Shown piece by piece: positions 32,518 through 41,302 of a stretch of 64,000 bases of DNA. Under the pieces are notes generated by a model. It ran no database searches and was not told where the DNA came from. It worked only from the letters and a program-made list of their open reading frames with translations. Origin of the DNA: an uncultured Cohaesibacter sp. (GTDB taxonomy: Bacteria > Pseudomonadota > Alphaproteobacteria > Rhizobiales > Cohaesibacteraceae); contig NZ_OY762934.1 of assembly GCF_963667045.1 (NCBI RefSeq), positions 5,028,501 through 5,092,500 on the forward strand. The letters are read 5' to 3'. A program made the position numbers and the translations under genes. Positions within the stretch are counted from its first letter, which is position 1, and each line of letters begins with the position of its first letter.

Positions 32518-32882
32518 CGATCCTGTTTGACAGCTTTGACACGGCCTGGTGGCCCTATCTATTCGTGCTTCTGGCGGCCTCGCTGCCCACGGAAATGTGG
32601 CGCTGGCTCGGGGTGGCCTTTGCCGGTCGGTTGCGCGATGACAGCGAGTGGATCCTGCTGGCGCGGGCGATCGCCAATGCGCTGGTGGCCGGGGTCATCA
32701 CGCGACTGATCCTGTTCCCTACAGGGGCTCTGCTACAGGTGCCGGTCTGGATGCGGCTGGTTGCCGTGGCGGTGTCGGTCGGGTTCTACTTCGGGCTGGT
32801 CCGCAACCTGTTTGTCGCGGTGCTGCTCGGGGCCGCAACGCTCATAGGCCTTGCCCTACTGTTTGCGGTGCCGATGACTTGA
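32514..32882 (+). CDS. azlD: AzlD-family exporter subunit
   Basis: A 122-residue AzlD-type membrane protein with four hydrophobic segments. Its PYLFVLLAASLPTEMWRWLGV opening and R(L)ILFPTGAL loop are typical. It pairs with AzlC, with which it shares an ATGA overlap. A terminator follows seven bases after the stop codon. Confidence 0.85.
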   Translation: MTILFDSFDTAWWPYLFVLLAASLPTEMWRWLGVAFAGRLRDDSEWILLARAIANALVAGVITRLILFPTGALLQVPVWMRLVAVAVSVGFYFGLVRNLFVAVLLGAATLIGLALLFAVPMT

Positions 32883-32888
32883 TATGGC

Positions 32889-32919
32889 AAGGGGCTCCTT
32901 TGAGCCCCTTTGCTTTTTT
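32889..32919 (+). terminator. intrinsic terminator of azlCD
   Basis: A 9-base-pair stem (AAGGGGCTC with GAGCCCCTT) followed by TGCTTTTTT. Confidence 0.9.
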
Positions 32920-32946
32920 CAGATCTGAGTGATCGTGGCCTGCAAG

Positions 32947-33381
32947 TCAGAGGCTTTCGAGTGCCTTGCGCAGCCGTTCGGCGTGGCCTGCCAGCAAGTC
33001 CGGGTCGGCCATCTTGCCGGTCTGCGGACGCAGGGCAACGCCTTCGTGGCGCGGCACGACATGGAAGTGCAGATGGAAGACTTCTTGCCCGCCAGCCCCT
33101 TCGTTGTTCTGCTGCACGGTAACGCCATCGGCATCAAAGGCGATCATGGCTGCCTTGGCGAGCATCTGGGTGGTGGTGACAACGGCGGCAAGATCGGTCG
33201 GAGCTGTGTCGAAAATGTTGCGCGACGGGTTCTTGGGCAGCACAAGGGCGTGGCCATCGGCCTTGGGCATGACGTCGAGAAAGGCGAAGGTCAGTTCGTC
33301 TTCATAGAGCTTGTGGCAGGGGATTTCGCCACGCAGGATTTTCGCAAAGATATTGTCGCTGTCATAAGCTGGCGTGTTCAT
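32947..33381 (-). CDS. HIT-family nucleotide hydrolase
   Basis: A 144-residue histidine-triad protein. The body starts NIFAKILRGEIPCHKLYED, and the catalytic triad is HLHFHVVPR near 104-112. Members hydrolyse nucleotide phosphoramidates or dinucleotides. The ATG at 33381 gives the usual family start; an ATG four codons upstream is possible. It reads toward the azlCD terminator from the other side. Confidence 0.92.
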   Translation of the reverse strand: MNTPAYDSDNIFAKILRGEIPCHKLYEDELTFAFLDVMPKADGHALVLPKNPSRNIFDTAPTDLAAVVTTTQMLAKAAMIAFDADGVTVQQNNEGAGGQEVFHLHFHVVPRHEGVALRPQTGKMADPDLLAGHAERLRKALESL

Positions 33382-33444
33382 GATCGAATCCATTGATTGG
33401 TTGAAACTGTTGGGGCCGAGACTAGCAGTGCGCGGCCGTGAAAT

Positions 33445-34623
33445 CTATCCGTCGCCCTTCTTGAAAGGGGTGAGGGTTGTGAGGAACTCCTGCTCGGCAG
33501 CGGCAGCGCGCCGCTCCCTGTTCAGATAGTCCTCAATGGCCTCGCGGAAGGCCGGATGGTCGATCCAGTGGGCCGACCAAGTGGTCTGGGGCACATAGCC
33601 CCTTGCGATCTTGTGTTCGCCCTGTGCGCCTGCTTCCACGCACAGATATTTGTGCTCGATGGCCCATTCGATGGCTTGGTGGTAGCACAGCTCGAAATGC
33701 AGGCAGGGATAGTCGCCGATGGTGCCCCAGTAGCGCCCATAGAGTGTATCGCCGCCGATGAAATTGAGCGCCCCAGCCACCGCACTGTCGCCGTCATAGG
33801 CCAGCACCAGAAGGATCTGGTCGGCCATGGTCTCGGCGATCATCGAGAAGAATTCCCGGTTGAGATAGGGGCGTCCCCATTTGCGCGAGCCGGTGTCCAT
33901 GTAAAAGGAGAAAAAGGCGTCCCAGTCCTGTTCGGTTATGGCATCGCCCTGCTTGCGACGAATGTCGAGGCCGTGGCTGTGGGCGGTCTGGCGTTCCTTG
34001 CGGATATTCTTGCGCTTGCGGGAGGAAAGCTGGGCGAGAAAATCATCGAAGCTGTCGTAATCCTCGTTGATCCAGTGGAATTGCTGATCGCGCCGGACGA
34101 GAAAGCCCTGCGCCTCGAATTCGCTTTTCTGCCTTTCGGGCAGGAAGGTCAGATGGGCCGAGGAGATTGGGTAGCGCTCGCAGAGCTGCTTCATGCCACT
34201 GGCCATGGCGGCAACGGCCACCGCTTCGTTGACGCCCTTGCGGGTCAGTACCTTGGGGGCGTTGACGGGGGTGAAGGGAATGGCGCTTTGCAGCTTGGGA
34301 TAATATTGCCCGCCAGCCCGCTCCAGCGCATCGGCCCAGCCGTGGTCAAAGACATATTCGCCCTGACTGTGCGACTTGAGATAAAGCGGCAGGGCGGCCA
34401 GCACAGCGTCATTCTCGTCCTTGAGGACCAGATGGTGCGGCATCCAGCCGGTTTCCTCGCTGGCGCAGCCTGAGCGCTCCAGAGCGTCGAGAAAGGCATA
34501 GGACAGGAATGGGTTGAATTTGCTCTTGCTCAGAGTGTCTTCAAGACAGGCCGTCCAGTGTTCCTCTCCGATCTCTCGCATGGAATGAACGACATGCAAC
34601 TGGTAACCGGATGTTTCAGACAT
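33445..34623 (-). CDS. FemAB-like (DUF482/PF04339) acyltransferase
   Basis: A 392-residue protein with a double GNAT fold related to Fem peptidyltransferases. Motifs include NPFLSYAFLDALERSG near 37-52, a basic SSRKRKNIRKER block near 195-206, and the conserved YGRYWGTIGDYPCLHFELCYHQAIEWAI region (288-315) followed by EAGAQGEHKIARGY. Members are annotated as peptidoglycan or N-acetyltransferases without proven substrates. It is followed by the HIT gene in the same direction after a 63-base gap. Confidence 0.85.
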   Translation of the reverse strand: MSETSGYQLHVVHSMREIGEEHWTACLEDTLSKSKFNPFLSYAFLDALERSGCASEETGWMPHHLVLKDENDAVLAALPLYLKSHSQGEYVFDHGWADALERAGGQYYPKLQSAIPFTPVNAPKVLTRKGVNEAVAVAAMASGMKQLCERYPISSAHLTFLPERQKSEFEAQGFLVRRDQQFHWINEDYDSFDDFLAQLSSRKRKNIRKERQTAHSHGLDIRRKQGDAITEQDWDAFFSFYMDTGSRKWGRPYLNREFFSMIAETMADQILLVLAYDGDSAVAGALNFIGGDTLYGRYWGTIGDYPCLHFELCYHQAIEWAIEHKYLCVEAGAQGEHKIARGYVPQTTWSAHWIDHPAFREAIEDYLNRERRAAAAEQEFLTTLTPFKKGDG

Positions 34624-34739
34624 GGGTCAGGCATGGCCTCTCGCAAAAATCAAACTATAGGTGAGATTTAAGAGACTTTGCCGAAATTGTAACCCTCAAA
34701 GAGGCATGGACGGAAAAAATAGATGAGGGAGCGGTAGGG

Positions 34740-34769
34740 GGCCAACGGCAGCCGGTGCTGCCATTGGCC
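34740..34769 (-). terminator. hairpin downstream of ridA
   Basis: A 13-base-pair stem with a single wobble that pairs as G-U only in minus-strand RNA, 22 bases after the ridA stop codon. There is no immediate T-run, so termination is uncertain. Confidence 0.45.
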
Positions 34770-34791
34770 AGAGAACAGTAAAGCGAAACGC

Positions 34792-35259
34792 TTAATCTTC
34801 CAGTTCCACAATGGCTTCCACTTCGACGGCAACGCCGAACGGCAGAGAGGCTGCGGAGACGGCAGAGCGGGCGTGGCGGCCCTTGTCGCCGAAGACGTCG
34901 ACCATGAAGTTGGAGGCGCCGTTGATGACGGCTGGCTGATCGCCGAACTCAAGGGTGGAATTGACAAAGCCGACGAGCTTGACCACGCGAGCCACTTTGT
35001 CGAGGTCGCCGGTAGCGGCCTTCATCTGGGCGATGAGGCTGATGGCGCAGAGCTTTGCAGCTTCCTGACCGGCAGCGGTTTCCATGGTGTCACCCAGCTT
35101 GCCGATGACTTTTTCGCCAGCCGCGTTCAGCGGGATCTGACCGGAAATGAAAAGCTGGTTGCCGCTTTTGACAAAGGGAACATAGTTGGCAGCAGGGGCT
35201 GCTGCTTCCGGAAGGGTGATTCCGAGGTCTGCGAGTTTGGCTTCGATGACGCCTGACAT
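34792..35259 (-). CDS. ridA: RidA-family enamine/imine deaminase
   Basis: A 155-residue YjgF/YER057c/UK114 protein. It contains LFISGQIPLN near 40-49, a middle helix ending VKLVGFVNS, and the C-terminal signature RHARSAVSAASLPFGVAVEVEAI, with the catalytic arginine in RSAV. It hydrolyses reactive 2-aminoacrylate-type enamines made by PLP enzymes. The ATG at 35259 has a TGGAG site; an upstream ATG (35271) is less likely. Confidence 0.9.
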   Translation of the reverse strand: MSGVIEAKLADLGITLPEAAAPAANYVPFVKSGNQLFISGQIPLNAAGEKVIGKLGDTMETAAGQEAAKLCAISLIAQMKAATGDLDKVARVVKLVGFVNSTLEFGDQPAVINGASNFMVDVFGDKGRHARSAVSAASLPFGVAVEVEAIVELED

Positions 35260-35476
35260 GTTCAACTCCATAGAAAGGTCTGGTTTGTTCTGGTCTCCGG
35301 CGCGGATAGCAAAAAGGCTGCCCGGTCCGTGAGCATGATCAACATTTAGGCGAGGCAGTTCGGCATTGAAAGCAAAAGCTTGTCTGGCACACGCATTTTA
35401 CCGCATCTCTCCCCGTATGAGGCTGTTCTGGCTGCATATCTTCGGGTCTGAGGCACGATCGGGCGCACGTGCGGTG

Positions 35477-36835
35477 TCAGTCGAGGCCGCTATCCTTGTC
35501 GGGCTTTTGCGCAGAATGAATCACATTCTTCTGTGCCTCGGGGTTGCGGTCGCCGACAAGCTTGCCTTTCATTGTCAGGCCCAGCTCCACCATCTTGCCG
35601 CCGAACTTGCTGGAGAGCAGGTCCATGGCCTTTTCCGCGCTTGCCCGTTTGGTCGCCTGGATGTCAACCAGATCCGGCGGGTCGGCGAATTCACCGGGGT
35701 GTAGCTCGCTGATGCCGATGCCGATGAGGCGATAGGCGGCCTGTCTTGCCGCCAGCTCGCGCAGCAGCAGGTCCTTGCCGATGAGGAAGATCCGGTCGGT
35801 TAATTGAGTCGGATCCGAAAGGGAGCGGCTGCGGGTGATGCTTTTGAAGTGGTCGTCCTTGAGCTTGAGGGTCACAGTCCGCCCGGCCAGTCCTGCCGAC
35901 TTAGCGCGCCTTGATGTGTCTTCGGCAAGGCGCCTCAGGATCGGTAGCAGGTCGTCAGCGTGCGAGAGATCCTTGCTGAAGGTGGTCTCGGAGCTGATGC
36001 TCTTGGTTTCCGAGTCGGGGGAGACTGTGCGGCTGTCCTCGCCCTGCGCCAGTTTGGCAAGGCGCAGACCCAGAGCGCCATAGGCTTTGGCGAGTTTGAC
36101 TGGATCGGCTGTCTGCAACTGCCCGATGGTCAGGAAGCCATCCCTTGCCAGATGAGCCTGCGAGACCTTGCCGACACCCCAGATCATGGAGACGGGCTTG
36201 TCCTTGAGGAACCGTTTTGTCTCTTCCTTGCCGATGATCGAAAAGCCGCGAGGCTTTTCAAGGTCCGAGGCGATCTTGGCGAGAAACTTGTTGTGGCTGA
36301 GGCCAACCGACACGGTGATGCCGATATCCTTTTCGACCTGCTGTACAAAGCGGGCCAGCGTCAGGGCAGGGTAGGCATGGTGGAGGCGCTCGGTACCGGA
36401 CAGATCGAGAAAGGCCTCATCGATGGAAAGGGGCTCGACAAGGGGGGTGAGTGCCTGCATCGCCGCGCGAACCTCCCGGCCGACCTCGCTGTATTTCTTC
36501 ATGTTTGGCCGAATGACCACGGCTTCCGGACAGAGCTTTCGAGCCTGAAACATCGGCATTGCGGATTTGACGCCGCGGATACGGGCAATGTAGCAGGCCG
36601 TGGCGACCACACCGCGCTCGCCGCCGCCGATGATCACCGGCTTGTCGCGGAACTCGGGATTGTCCCGTTTTTCAACGGAGGCATAGAAGGAATCGCAATC
36701 GATATGGGCGATGGACAGCGCTCTGAGTTCCTCATGATGGACGAGGCGCGGCGAGCCACAACGGGGGCAACGCCGGGGTGCTCCCTTTCCTTCCTCAAGG
36801 CAATCGCGGCAGAGAAACTGTTCCATCCTGATCAT
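35477..36835 (-). CDS. dinB: DNA polymerase IV (Y family) with N-terminal zinc finger
   Basis: A 452-residue translesion polymerase. Residues 8-29 contain two CxxC pairs (CRDC, CPRC), a zinc finger seen in Rhizobiales Pol IV paralogs. The polymerase follows: [11 protein letters not shown] (palm, first aspartates), [24 protein letters not shown] (second acidic pair), and a little-finger domain from about 290. The tail is short, without a clear QLDLF-like clamp-binding motif near the end. It copies damaged DNA with low fidelity. Confidence 0.92.
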   Translation of the reverse strand: MIRMEQFLCRDCLEEGKGAPRRCPRCGSPRLVHHEELRALSIAHIDCDSFYASVEKRDNPEFRDKPVIIGGGERGVVATACYIARIRGVKSAMPMFQARKLCPEAVVIRPNMKKYSEVGREVRAAMQALTPLVEPLSIDEAFLDLSGTERLHHAYPALTLARFVQQVEKDIGITVSVGLSHNKFLAKIASDLEKPRGFSIIGKEETKRFLKDKPVSMIWGVGKVSQAHLARDGFLTIGQLQTADPVKLAKAYGALGLRLAKLAQGEDSRTVSPDSETKSISSETTFSKDLSHADDLLPILRRLAEDTSRRAKSAGLAGRTVTLKLKDDHFKSITRSRSLSDPTQLTDRIFLIGKDLLLRELAARQAAYRLIGIGISELHPGEFADPPDLVDIQATKRASAEKAMDLLSSKFGGKMVELGLTMKGKLVGDRNPEAQKNVIHSAQKPDKDSGLD

Positions 36836-36868
36836 GCGGTCTGTTGTGGTGGTGGGCTTATCGTGGGC

Positions 36869-37174
36869 TTATAATGCGCCCGTGGTTGCCATGCTCATGG
36901 GATCCAGCCGCAGCTTGGCCGTGATGACATCTTCCGGGGCAATGGTCATGTTGCTGGCAAAGGCCAGAACCAGCGAATCGTCCGATAGCAGGAAATCGAG
37001 TATGGCGGCGAGGAATGAAGGCTCCGAAGCGATTTCCCGCAGGCTGCTCGGGTCAAGACCAGAGAGCGCTAGAAACCGACCTAACAAGTCAGGATCATTT
37101 GATAAAAATCCCAGCGCTTTAATTCCGATTGTCTCGGCTTCCTCGAGTGTCAGGCCAAATTGTTTTTTCTGCAT
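36869..37174 (-). CDS. DUF3572 family protein
   Basis: A 101-residue alpha-helical protein with the DUF3572 pattern: LTLEEAETIGIKALGFLSNDPDLLGRFLALSGLDP at the start, then LAAILDFLLSDDSLVLAFA. The family is found in Alphaproteobacteria next to divK-pleD and dinB, as here. Function unknown. It is transcribed divergently from divK and in line with dinB. Confidence 0.85.
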   Translation of the reverse strand: MQKKQFGLTLEEAETIGIKALGFLSNDPDLLGRFLALSGLDPSSLREIASEPSFLAAILDFLLSDDSLVLAFASNMTIAPEDVITAKLRLDPMSMATTGAL

Positions 37175-37312
37175 GATTTAGTGTTTGCCCTTTTGAAAGG
37201 TTTATTCTGTATGTACGATATAGGTAATACTATGCGCATCTGATACGGAAACCCAGATCTGATTGATCGGTGTGTCAGCTCTGTACATCACATTCGAGCT
37301 GCGGACTGGACC

Positions 37313-37684
37313 ATGGCCAAGAAGATTCTCATTGTCGAGGACAATGAACTCAATATGAAACTGTTTCTCGATCTGCTTGAAGCCTATGGTTACGAGACAG
37401 TGGGAACACGCAATGGTCTGGATGCGCTGAAACTTGCCAGGGAACATATGCCGGATCTGATCCTGATGGATATCCAGCTGCCAGAAGTTTCCGGTCTCGA
37501 AGTTACCAAGTGGCTGAAGGAAGACGACGATCTCAGGCCCATCCCTGTGGTCGCAGTAACTGCTTTTGCCATGAAGGGGGATGAGGAAAGAATTCGTCAA
37601 GGCGGGTGTGAAGCCTATTTGTCCAAACCCATTTCGGTTGCGAAGTTTATTGAGACTGTGCGCACCTATGCAGGTGACGCTTAG
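37313..37684 (+). CDS. divK: single-domain response regulator DivK
   Basis: A 123-residue receiver domain with the phospho-acceptor Asp53 (LILMDIQLP), acidic pair EDN at 9-11, Thr/Ala switch TAFAMKGD and Lys in LSKP. DivK in Alphaproteobacteria links PleC/DivJ kinases to CtrA and so to cell-cycle and polarity control. pleD follows after 17 bases, the conserved order. No promoter box was convincing upstream. Confidence 0.95.
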   Translation: MAKKILIVEDNELNMKLFLDLLEAYGYETVGTRNGLDALKLAREHMPDLILMDIQLPEVSGLEVTKWLKEDDDLRPIPVVAVTAFAMKGDEERIRQGGCEAYLSKPISVAKFIETVRTYAGDA

Positions 37685-37701
37685 CCCGGAGTTGAAAGCA
37701 A

Positions 37702-39084
37702 ATGTCTGCCCGTGTCCTCGTCGTTGATGACAATCCAGCCAATGTCAAGCTTCTGGAAGCCCGTCTGTCTGCCGAATATTTCGATGTTCTCTGCGCCAGC
37801 AGCGGTCTGGAGGCGCTTGAGATTCTTTCCCTCAACACGGTCGATATCGTTCTGCTTGATGTGATGATGCCCGGCATGGACGGCTTTGAAGTCTGTCGCC
37901 GGATCAAGGCCGATCCGCAAATGATGCATATTCCCGTGATCATGGTCACGGCGCTTGACCAGATCAGCGACCGGGTTGCCGGGCTGAAGGCCGGGGCGGA
38001 TGATTTCCTGACCAAGCCGGTCAATGATCTTGCGTTGATTGCGCGGGTCAAGAGTCTGGTGCGCGTCAAGATGATGCTCGACGAGTTGCGCTCTCGTGCC
38101 CACACCTCGGAGCAGATGGGGCTGGACAGCAGCGCTCTGCTCCAACGACTGATGCACCATGAGGGCGGGCAGATTCTGCTGGTTGACGACTCGCGCTCCA
38201 ACTCAGAACGCATCCGCAAGCAGGTGGCTGGGCAGTTCGATCTGTTTCTGGAAAATGATATCACGGCGGCCTTGCGGCGCTGTTCCGACCAGACCTTCGA
38301 TTGCTTGCTGATCAATCTGGACATGCAGACCGGCGATCCGTTGCGGCTCTGTGCTCAGGTGCGGTCCATTGAATCCTCGCGTCTTGTCCCCATTCTGATT
38401 CTGGCTCAGGAAGCCGATCAGAAGCGCATCATGCGGGCCTTCGATCTGGGTGTGGACGATTATGTCTGTCAGCCGGTGGACAAGAACGAGTTGCTGGCGC
38501 GCCTGCACACACAGGTTCTGCGCAAGCGCTACACTGATGCCTTGCGCGATTCCATCCAGCACACCATGGAACTGGCGATCATCGATGGATTGACCCAGCT
38601 CTACAATCGCCGCTACATGACTTCCCACCTCAATGCCCTTCTGGCGTCGGCACGGGAGAAGCAAAAGCCTTTGTCGGTGTTGCTGATGGATATCGATTTC
38701 TTCAAGTCCGTCAACGACACTCATGGCCATGACGCAGGTGACGAGGTGTTGCAGGAGTTTTCCCAGCGCATGCGCAAGAATACCCGCGGGATCGACCTTG
38801 TCTGCCGCTATGGTGGAGAGGAATTCGTCGTCATCATGCCGGATACGGACCATTCGCTGGCAACCGTGGTGGCTGAGCGCATTCGCAAGAAGGTGTTTGA
38901 GAAGCCATTCATCATTCACAAGGGCCGACAGATGATCGATGTGACTGTCTCGATCGGGCTGGCCTCTAGCAGCAAGGGGCTTGAGACGCAGGACGAACTG
39001 CTCAAGCGGGCTGATCAGGCGCTCTATCAGGCCAAGCACGATGGCCGCAACCGCGTGGTTGTCGCTCACGTCTATGCTGCTTAG
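37702..39084 (+). CDS. pleD: response regulator diguanylate cyclase PleD
   Basis: A 460-residue protein with two receiver domains and a GGDEF domain. The first receiver (1-120) carries Asp53 (LLDVMMPGMD); the second (about 150-270) lacks a clear phospho-aspartate and is the adaptor for dimerisation. The cyclase domain (290-455) has the active motif GGEEF in RYGGEEFVVIMP and, exactly five residues before it, the allosteric I-site RGID. Phosphorylation drives dimerisation and c-di-GMP synthesis at the pole during the motile-to-stalked or equivalent transition. Confidence 0.96.
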   Translation: MSARVLVVDDNPANVKLLEARLSAEYFDVLCASSGLEALEILSLNTVDIVLLDVMMPGMDGFEVCRRIKADPQMMHIPVIMVTALDQISDRVAGLKAGADDFLTKPVNDLALIARVKSLVRVKMMLDELRSRAHTSEQMGLDSSALLQRLMHHEGGQILLVDDSRSNSERIRKQVAGQFDLFLENDITAALRRCSDQTFDCLLINLDMQTGDPLRLCAQVRSIESSRLVPILILAQEADQKRIMRAFDLGVDDYVCQPVDKNELLARLHTQVLRKRYTDALRDSIQHTMELAIIDGLTQLYNRRYMTSHLNALLASAREKQKPLSVLLMDIDFFKSVNDTHGHDAGDEVLQEFSQRMRKNTRGIDLVCRYGGEEFVVIMPDTDHSLATVVAERIRKKVFEKPFIIHKGRQMIDVTVSIGLASSSKGLETQDELLKRADQALYQAKHDGRNRVVVAHVYAA

Positions 39085-40008
39085 TATTACTTCGTATATC
39101 TTGATCTGATCTTGTTTGTATCTAATCACTATTTGACGACGTATAGCGTGTCAGGTGGTTGAGGTCGCGTGCTTGGCCGCCGGGCCTATACCATAAGTGG
39201 CATGTCTGATGTCATCTTTAGTGGTAATCCATTGGTCTTACAGAGCTTTGCCGATGTATGTATTTTCTCGGCAGGGTTTTCCACCATTGACACTCAACTC
39301 CAAATAGCTGCTCGAAAAGGGCTGCGAATCTGTTGGTCGTTGCCTGCCATAAGTTGTTTTTTGTGGTGGATAGGGCTGTGAATGGACAACGTATGCGCGT
39401 GTTATCCAAGAATTGAGGTTCAAAAACCGTGGTTATTTACCTTAATTCTTTATCAACCAATAAGATTTTATCGATTCAGGTAAACAATTCGTTGAAATTG
39501 TCACTTTTTTTGTTAGGGTTGTAGGCGTTGGAGAACGGGATGGGGGACGCCGTTTGCTAGCCGTGCAGTAAGACTGCAGGTTTACGTGTTCTCTCTTGTC
39601 GCCGTTGTCATCGTTTTCCCTACGGGTTCTTCAGGTCCGCCGCATCTCCTGGGGCCGTAGGGCTTTGGTCGGTTCAGTAGCAGCAAGAGTGGCCTCCTCA
39701 AGTGGTCTGCAACTGGACCGGCCATCCTTTACTCTCATTTCCCCTATTTCTCCGTGCTTTTCATCCTGCCGGACAGGTCCATTCATCATGGTCAATCTGC
39801 CGGGATTCAACTTCGTTTCGGAACCGATCCTAATTGTCGCGCGGTTGGGATACTGCCGCCGTATGTCCACTTTCAGTGTGCAGCTGACAGCTCAGCCTGA
39901 ACAAGGGGGAGACGGCAGGACGTTCTCCGGGGAATTGCTCCGGTAGCAGGTTAACGGTACAGAATGAGGGAGATGTGCGGAAAGAGATCTTTCCTGAAGT
40001 GAAAATGC
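39085..40008. other. long non-coding interval between pleD and rpmG
   Basis: About 920 bases without a convincing gene. The left half is AT-rich; the part after about 39520 is GC-richer and full of inverted repeats (see 39524-39723). A minus-strand open frame at 39870-39631 has a weak GTG start and no family. Confidence 0.45.
39524..39723 (+). ncRNA. candidate structured RNA
   Basis: Three stems follow each other: an outer helix (39524-39527 with 39600-39603, 39531-39536 with 39588-39593) closing an inner GCAG/CTGC hairpin; CCCTACGG (39618-39625) with CCGTAGGG (39655-39662); and a 12-base-pair helix (39667-39678 with 39712-39723). The last helix includes three positions that pair as G-U only in plus-strand RNA. 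I could not match it to RNase P, tmRNA, 6S or SRP RNA. Confidence 0.25.
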
Positions 40009-40042
40009 AAAAAACCCGCCTGCCGTCGGCAAGCGGGTTTTT
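40009..40042 (-). terminator. intrinsic terminator of rpmG
   Basis: A long stem with AAACCCGC/GCGGGTTT ends lies 25 bases after the rpmG stop. It has A/T runs on both sides and could act on both strands. Confidence 0.85.
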
Positions 40043-40067
40043 GAACTGTCGACAGGACAGGGAGGCC

Positions 40068-40235
40068 TTACTTGATTTTGGCTTCCTTGAACTCGACGTG
40101 CTTCTTAGCCACCGGATCGTATTTCCGCTTGACCATTTTCTCGGTCATGGTGCGGGAATTCTTCTTGGTGACGTAAAAGTAACCCGTGTCAGCGGTGCTG
40201 ACCAGACGGATCTTGATTGTTGTTGCCTTAGCCAT
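40068..40235 (-). CDS. rpmG: 50S ribosomal protein L33
   Basis: The minus strand encodes 55 residues, the normal length for L33: [20 protein letters not shown] at the start, then a TKKNSRTM segment and the [18 protein letters not shown] end. It lacks the zinc cysteines, so it is the Cys-minus form usual in Proteobacteria. It lies downstream of pleD on the opposite strand, as in many Hyphomicrobiales. Confidence 0.97.
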   Translation of the reverse strand: MAKATTIKIRLVSTADTGYFYVTKKNSRTMTEKMVKRKYDPVAKKHVEFKEAKIK

Positions 40236-40503
40236 AAGTCTTTTCCGTCTTTTGGGCCCGCATTAGAGGTCGGATGCGTTGGACATCCTGTGGTCTCGAC
40301 TGCCGGGCCGAAGATGTGCTGAGCGGAAAAGAGACCGGCTCAGCAAAAACCTGTTTCGAGCCGCCAAACTACGCAAAGTTGGCCTATTGTCAAGAGGATG
40401 CTTCGATTTATCGACGCCAATCTTGCGAAATGGTCGGAAAAGGCGCTCTGCTCGAATTGAAAAAGCGCGGAAATCTGCGCCTTTTACCATTTTGGCGCAG
40501 AGA

Positions 40504-41268
40504 TCAGATTTCTGCTCGCACCATGGATTTTCCCTGCATGAAAAAGAAGGGAGTCGGCGTTTGTGGTGTCAGATCGGGATCGCGCTTCAGTCTTTCATCG
40601 AGCTCGTGGAGAATCTCTTTGGTGATGCGCGGCAGGTCCAGCGCGTGCGCATCGGCGATGGTGAGCCAGTGGAGGTCCTCCAGCTCGCCTGACGGACCGG
40701 TCTTTTCGGCCAGATGGTCAGAGATGTGCTCTGCATCGACGGCAAAGAAGCGGGTATCGAAGCGGCGGTTCCTGCCTGGTGGTGTTATGGCGCGCCCGAC
40801 GAAGCGCAAGGGGGCGAGGGCGGGCAGCAGACCGCGGCTTCTGAAGGCTTCCCAATCGGCGCCTTTCAGCCGCGCGCTCTCTCCAGCTGCGCCAATGAAC
40901 AGGCCTGCTTCTTCGTAGGTCTCGCGGATGGCACAGACGGCGAGGCCACGCATGCGCATGTCGCTGGAGCCGTTTCTGGCCTCAAAGCGCAGCTTTTCCA
41001 TGACCCTGTCGTCAAGGTCGCTGGCGCATGGTACCAGACGGTCGTCCGCGTCGAGGCGTCCGCCGGGAAAGACGAACTTGCCCGGCATGAAGCGATGGCG
41101 CATGTGGCGACGCCCCATCAGCAGCTTGGGCGCGCCATGGGTGCGATCCAGAATGATGAGTGTGGCGGCATCCTTGGGGCGGACCTTGGGCAGGGTGCCA
41201 TCATAAAGTCGTTGTGCGTTGGCAGTCAGTTCCGGGTGGATCTCGATCTTTTCAATCTTCCGTATCAT
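40504..41268 (-). CDS. NUDIX hydrolase
   Basis: A 254-residue NUDIX-superfamily protein. The substrate-facing GKFVFPGGRLDADD segment near 63-76 precedes the NUDIX helix, seen as RETYEEAGL (114-122) in a longer variant of the box with insertions. It probably hydrolyses a nucleoside diphosphate or CoA derivative. It follows rnr by 34 bases in the same direction; in relatives a DUF983 gene often stands between, which is absent here. The ATG at 41268 has only a weak ribosome site, but upstream sequence is implausible. Confidence 0.87.
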   Translation of the reverse strand: MIRKIEKIEIHPELTANAQRLYDGTLPKVRPKDAATLIILDRTHGAPKLLMGRRHMRHRFMPGKFVFPGGRLDADDRLVPCASDLDDRVMEKLRFEARNGSSDMRMRGLAVCAIRETYEEAGLFIGAAGESARLKGADWEAFRSRGLLPALAPLRFVGRAITPPGRNRRFDTRFFAVDAEHISDHLAEKTGPSGELEDLHWLTIADAHALDLPRITKEILHELDERLKRDPDLTPQTPTPFFFMQGKSMVRAEI

Positions 41269-41302
41269 GGTCAAACTGCAGTTGCTCCGGCTTTGTGTTC
41301 GG

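Noticed and set aside
39631-39870. 79-residue minus-strand frame between pleD and rpmG
   Set aside because: Weak GTG start without a ribosome site and overlap with the candidate RNA structure; left unassigned.
39518-39970. RNase P RNA, tmRNA, 6S RNA or SRP RNA in the pleD-rpmG interval
   Set aside because: The conserved blocks of these RNAs (such as GAGGAAAGTCC for RNase P) are not present on either strand.
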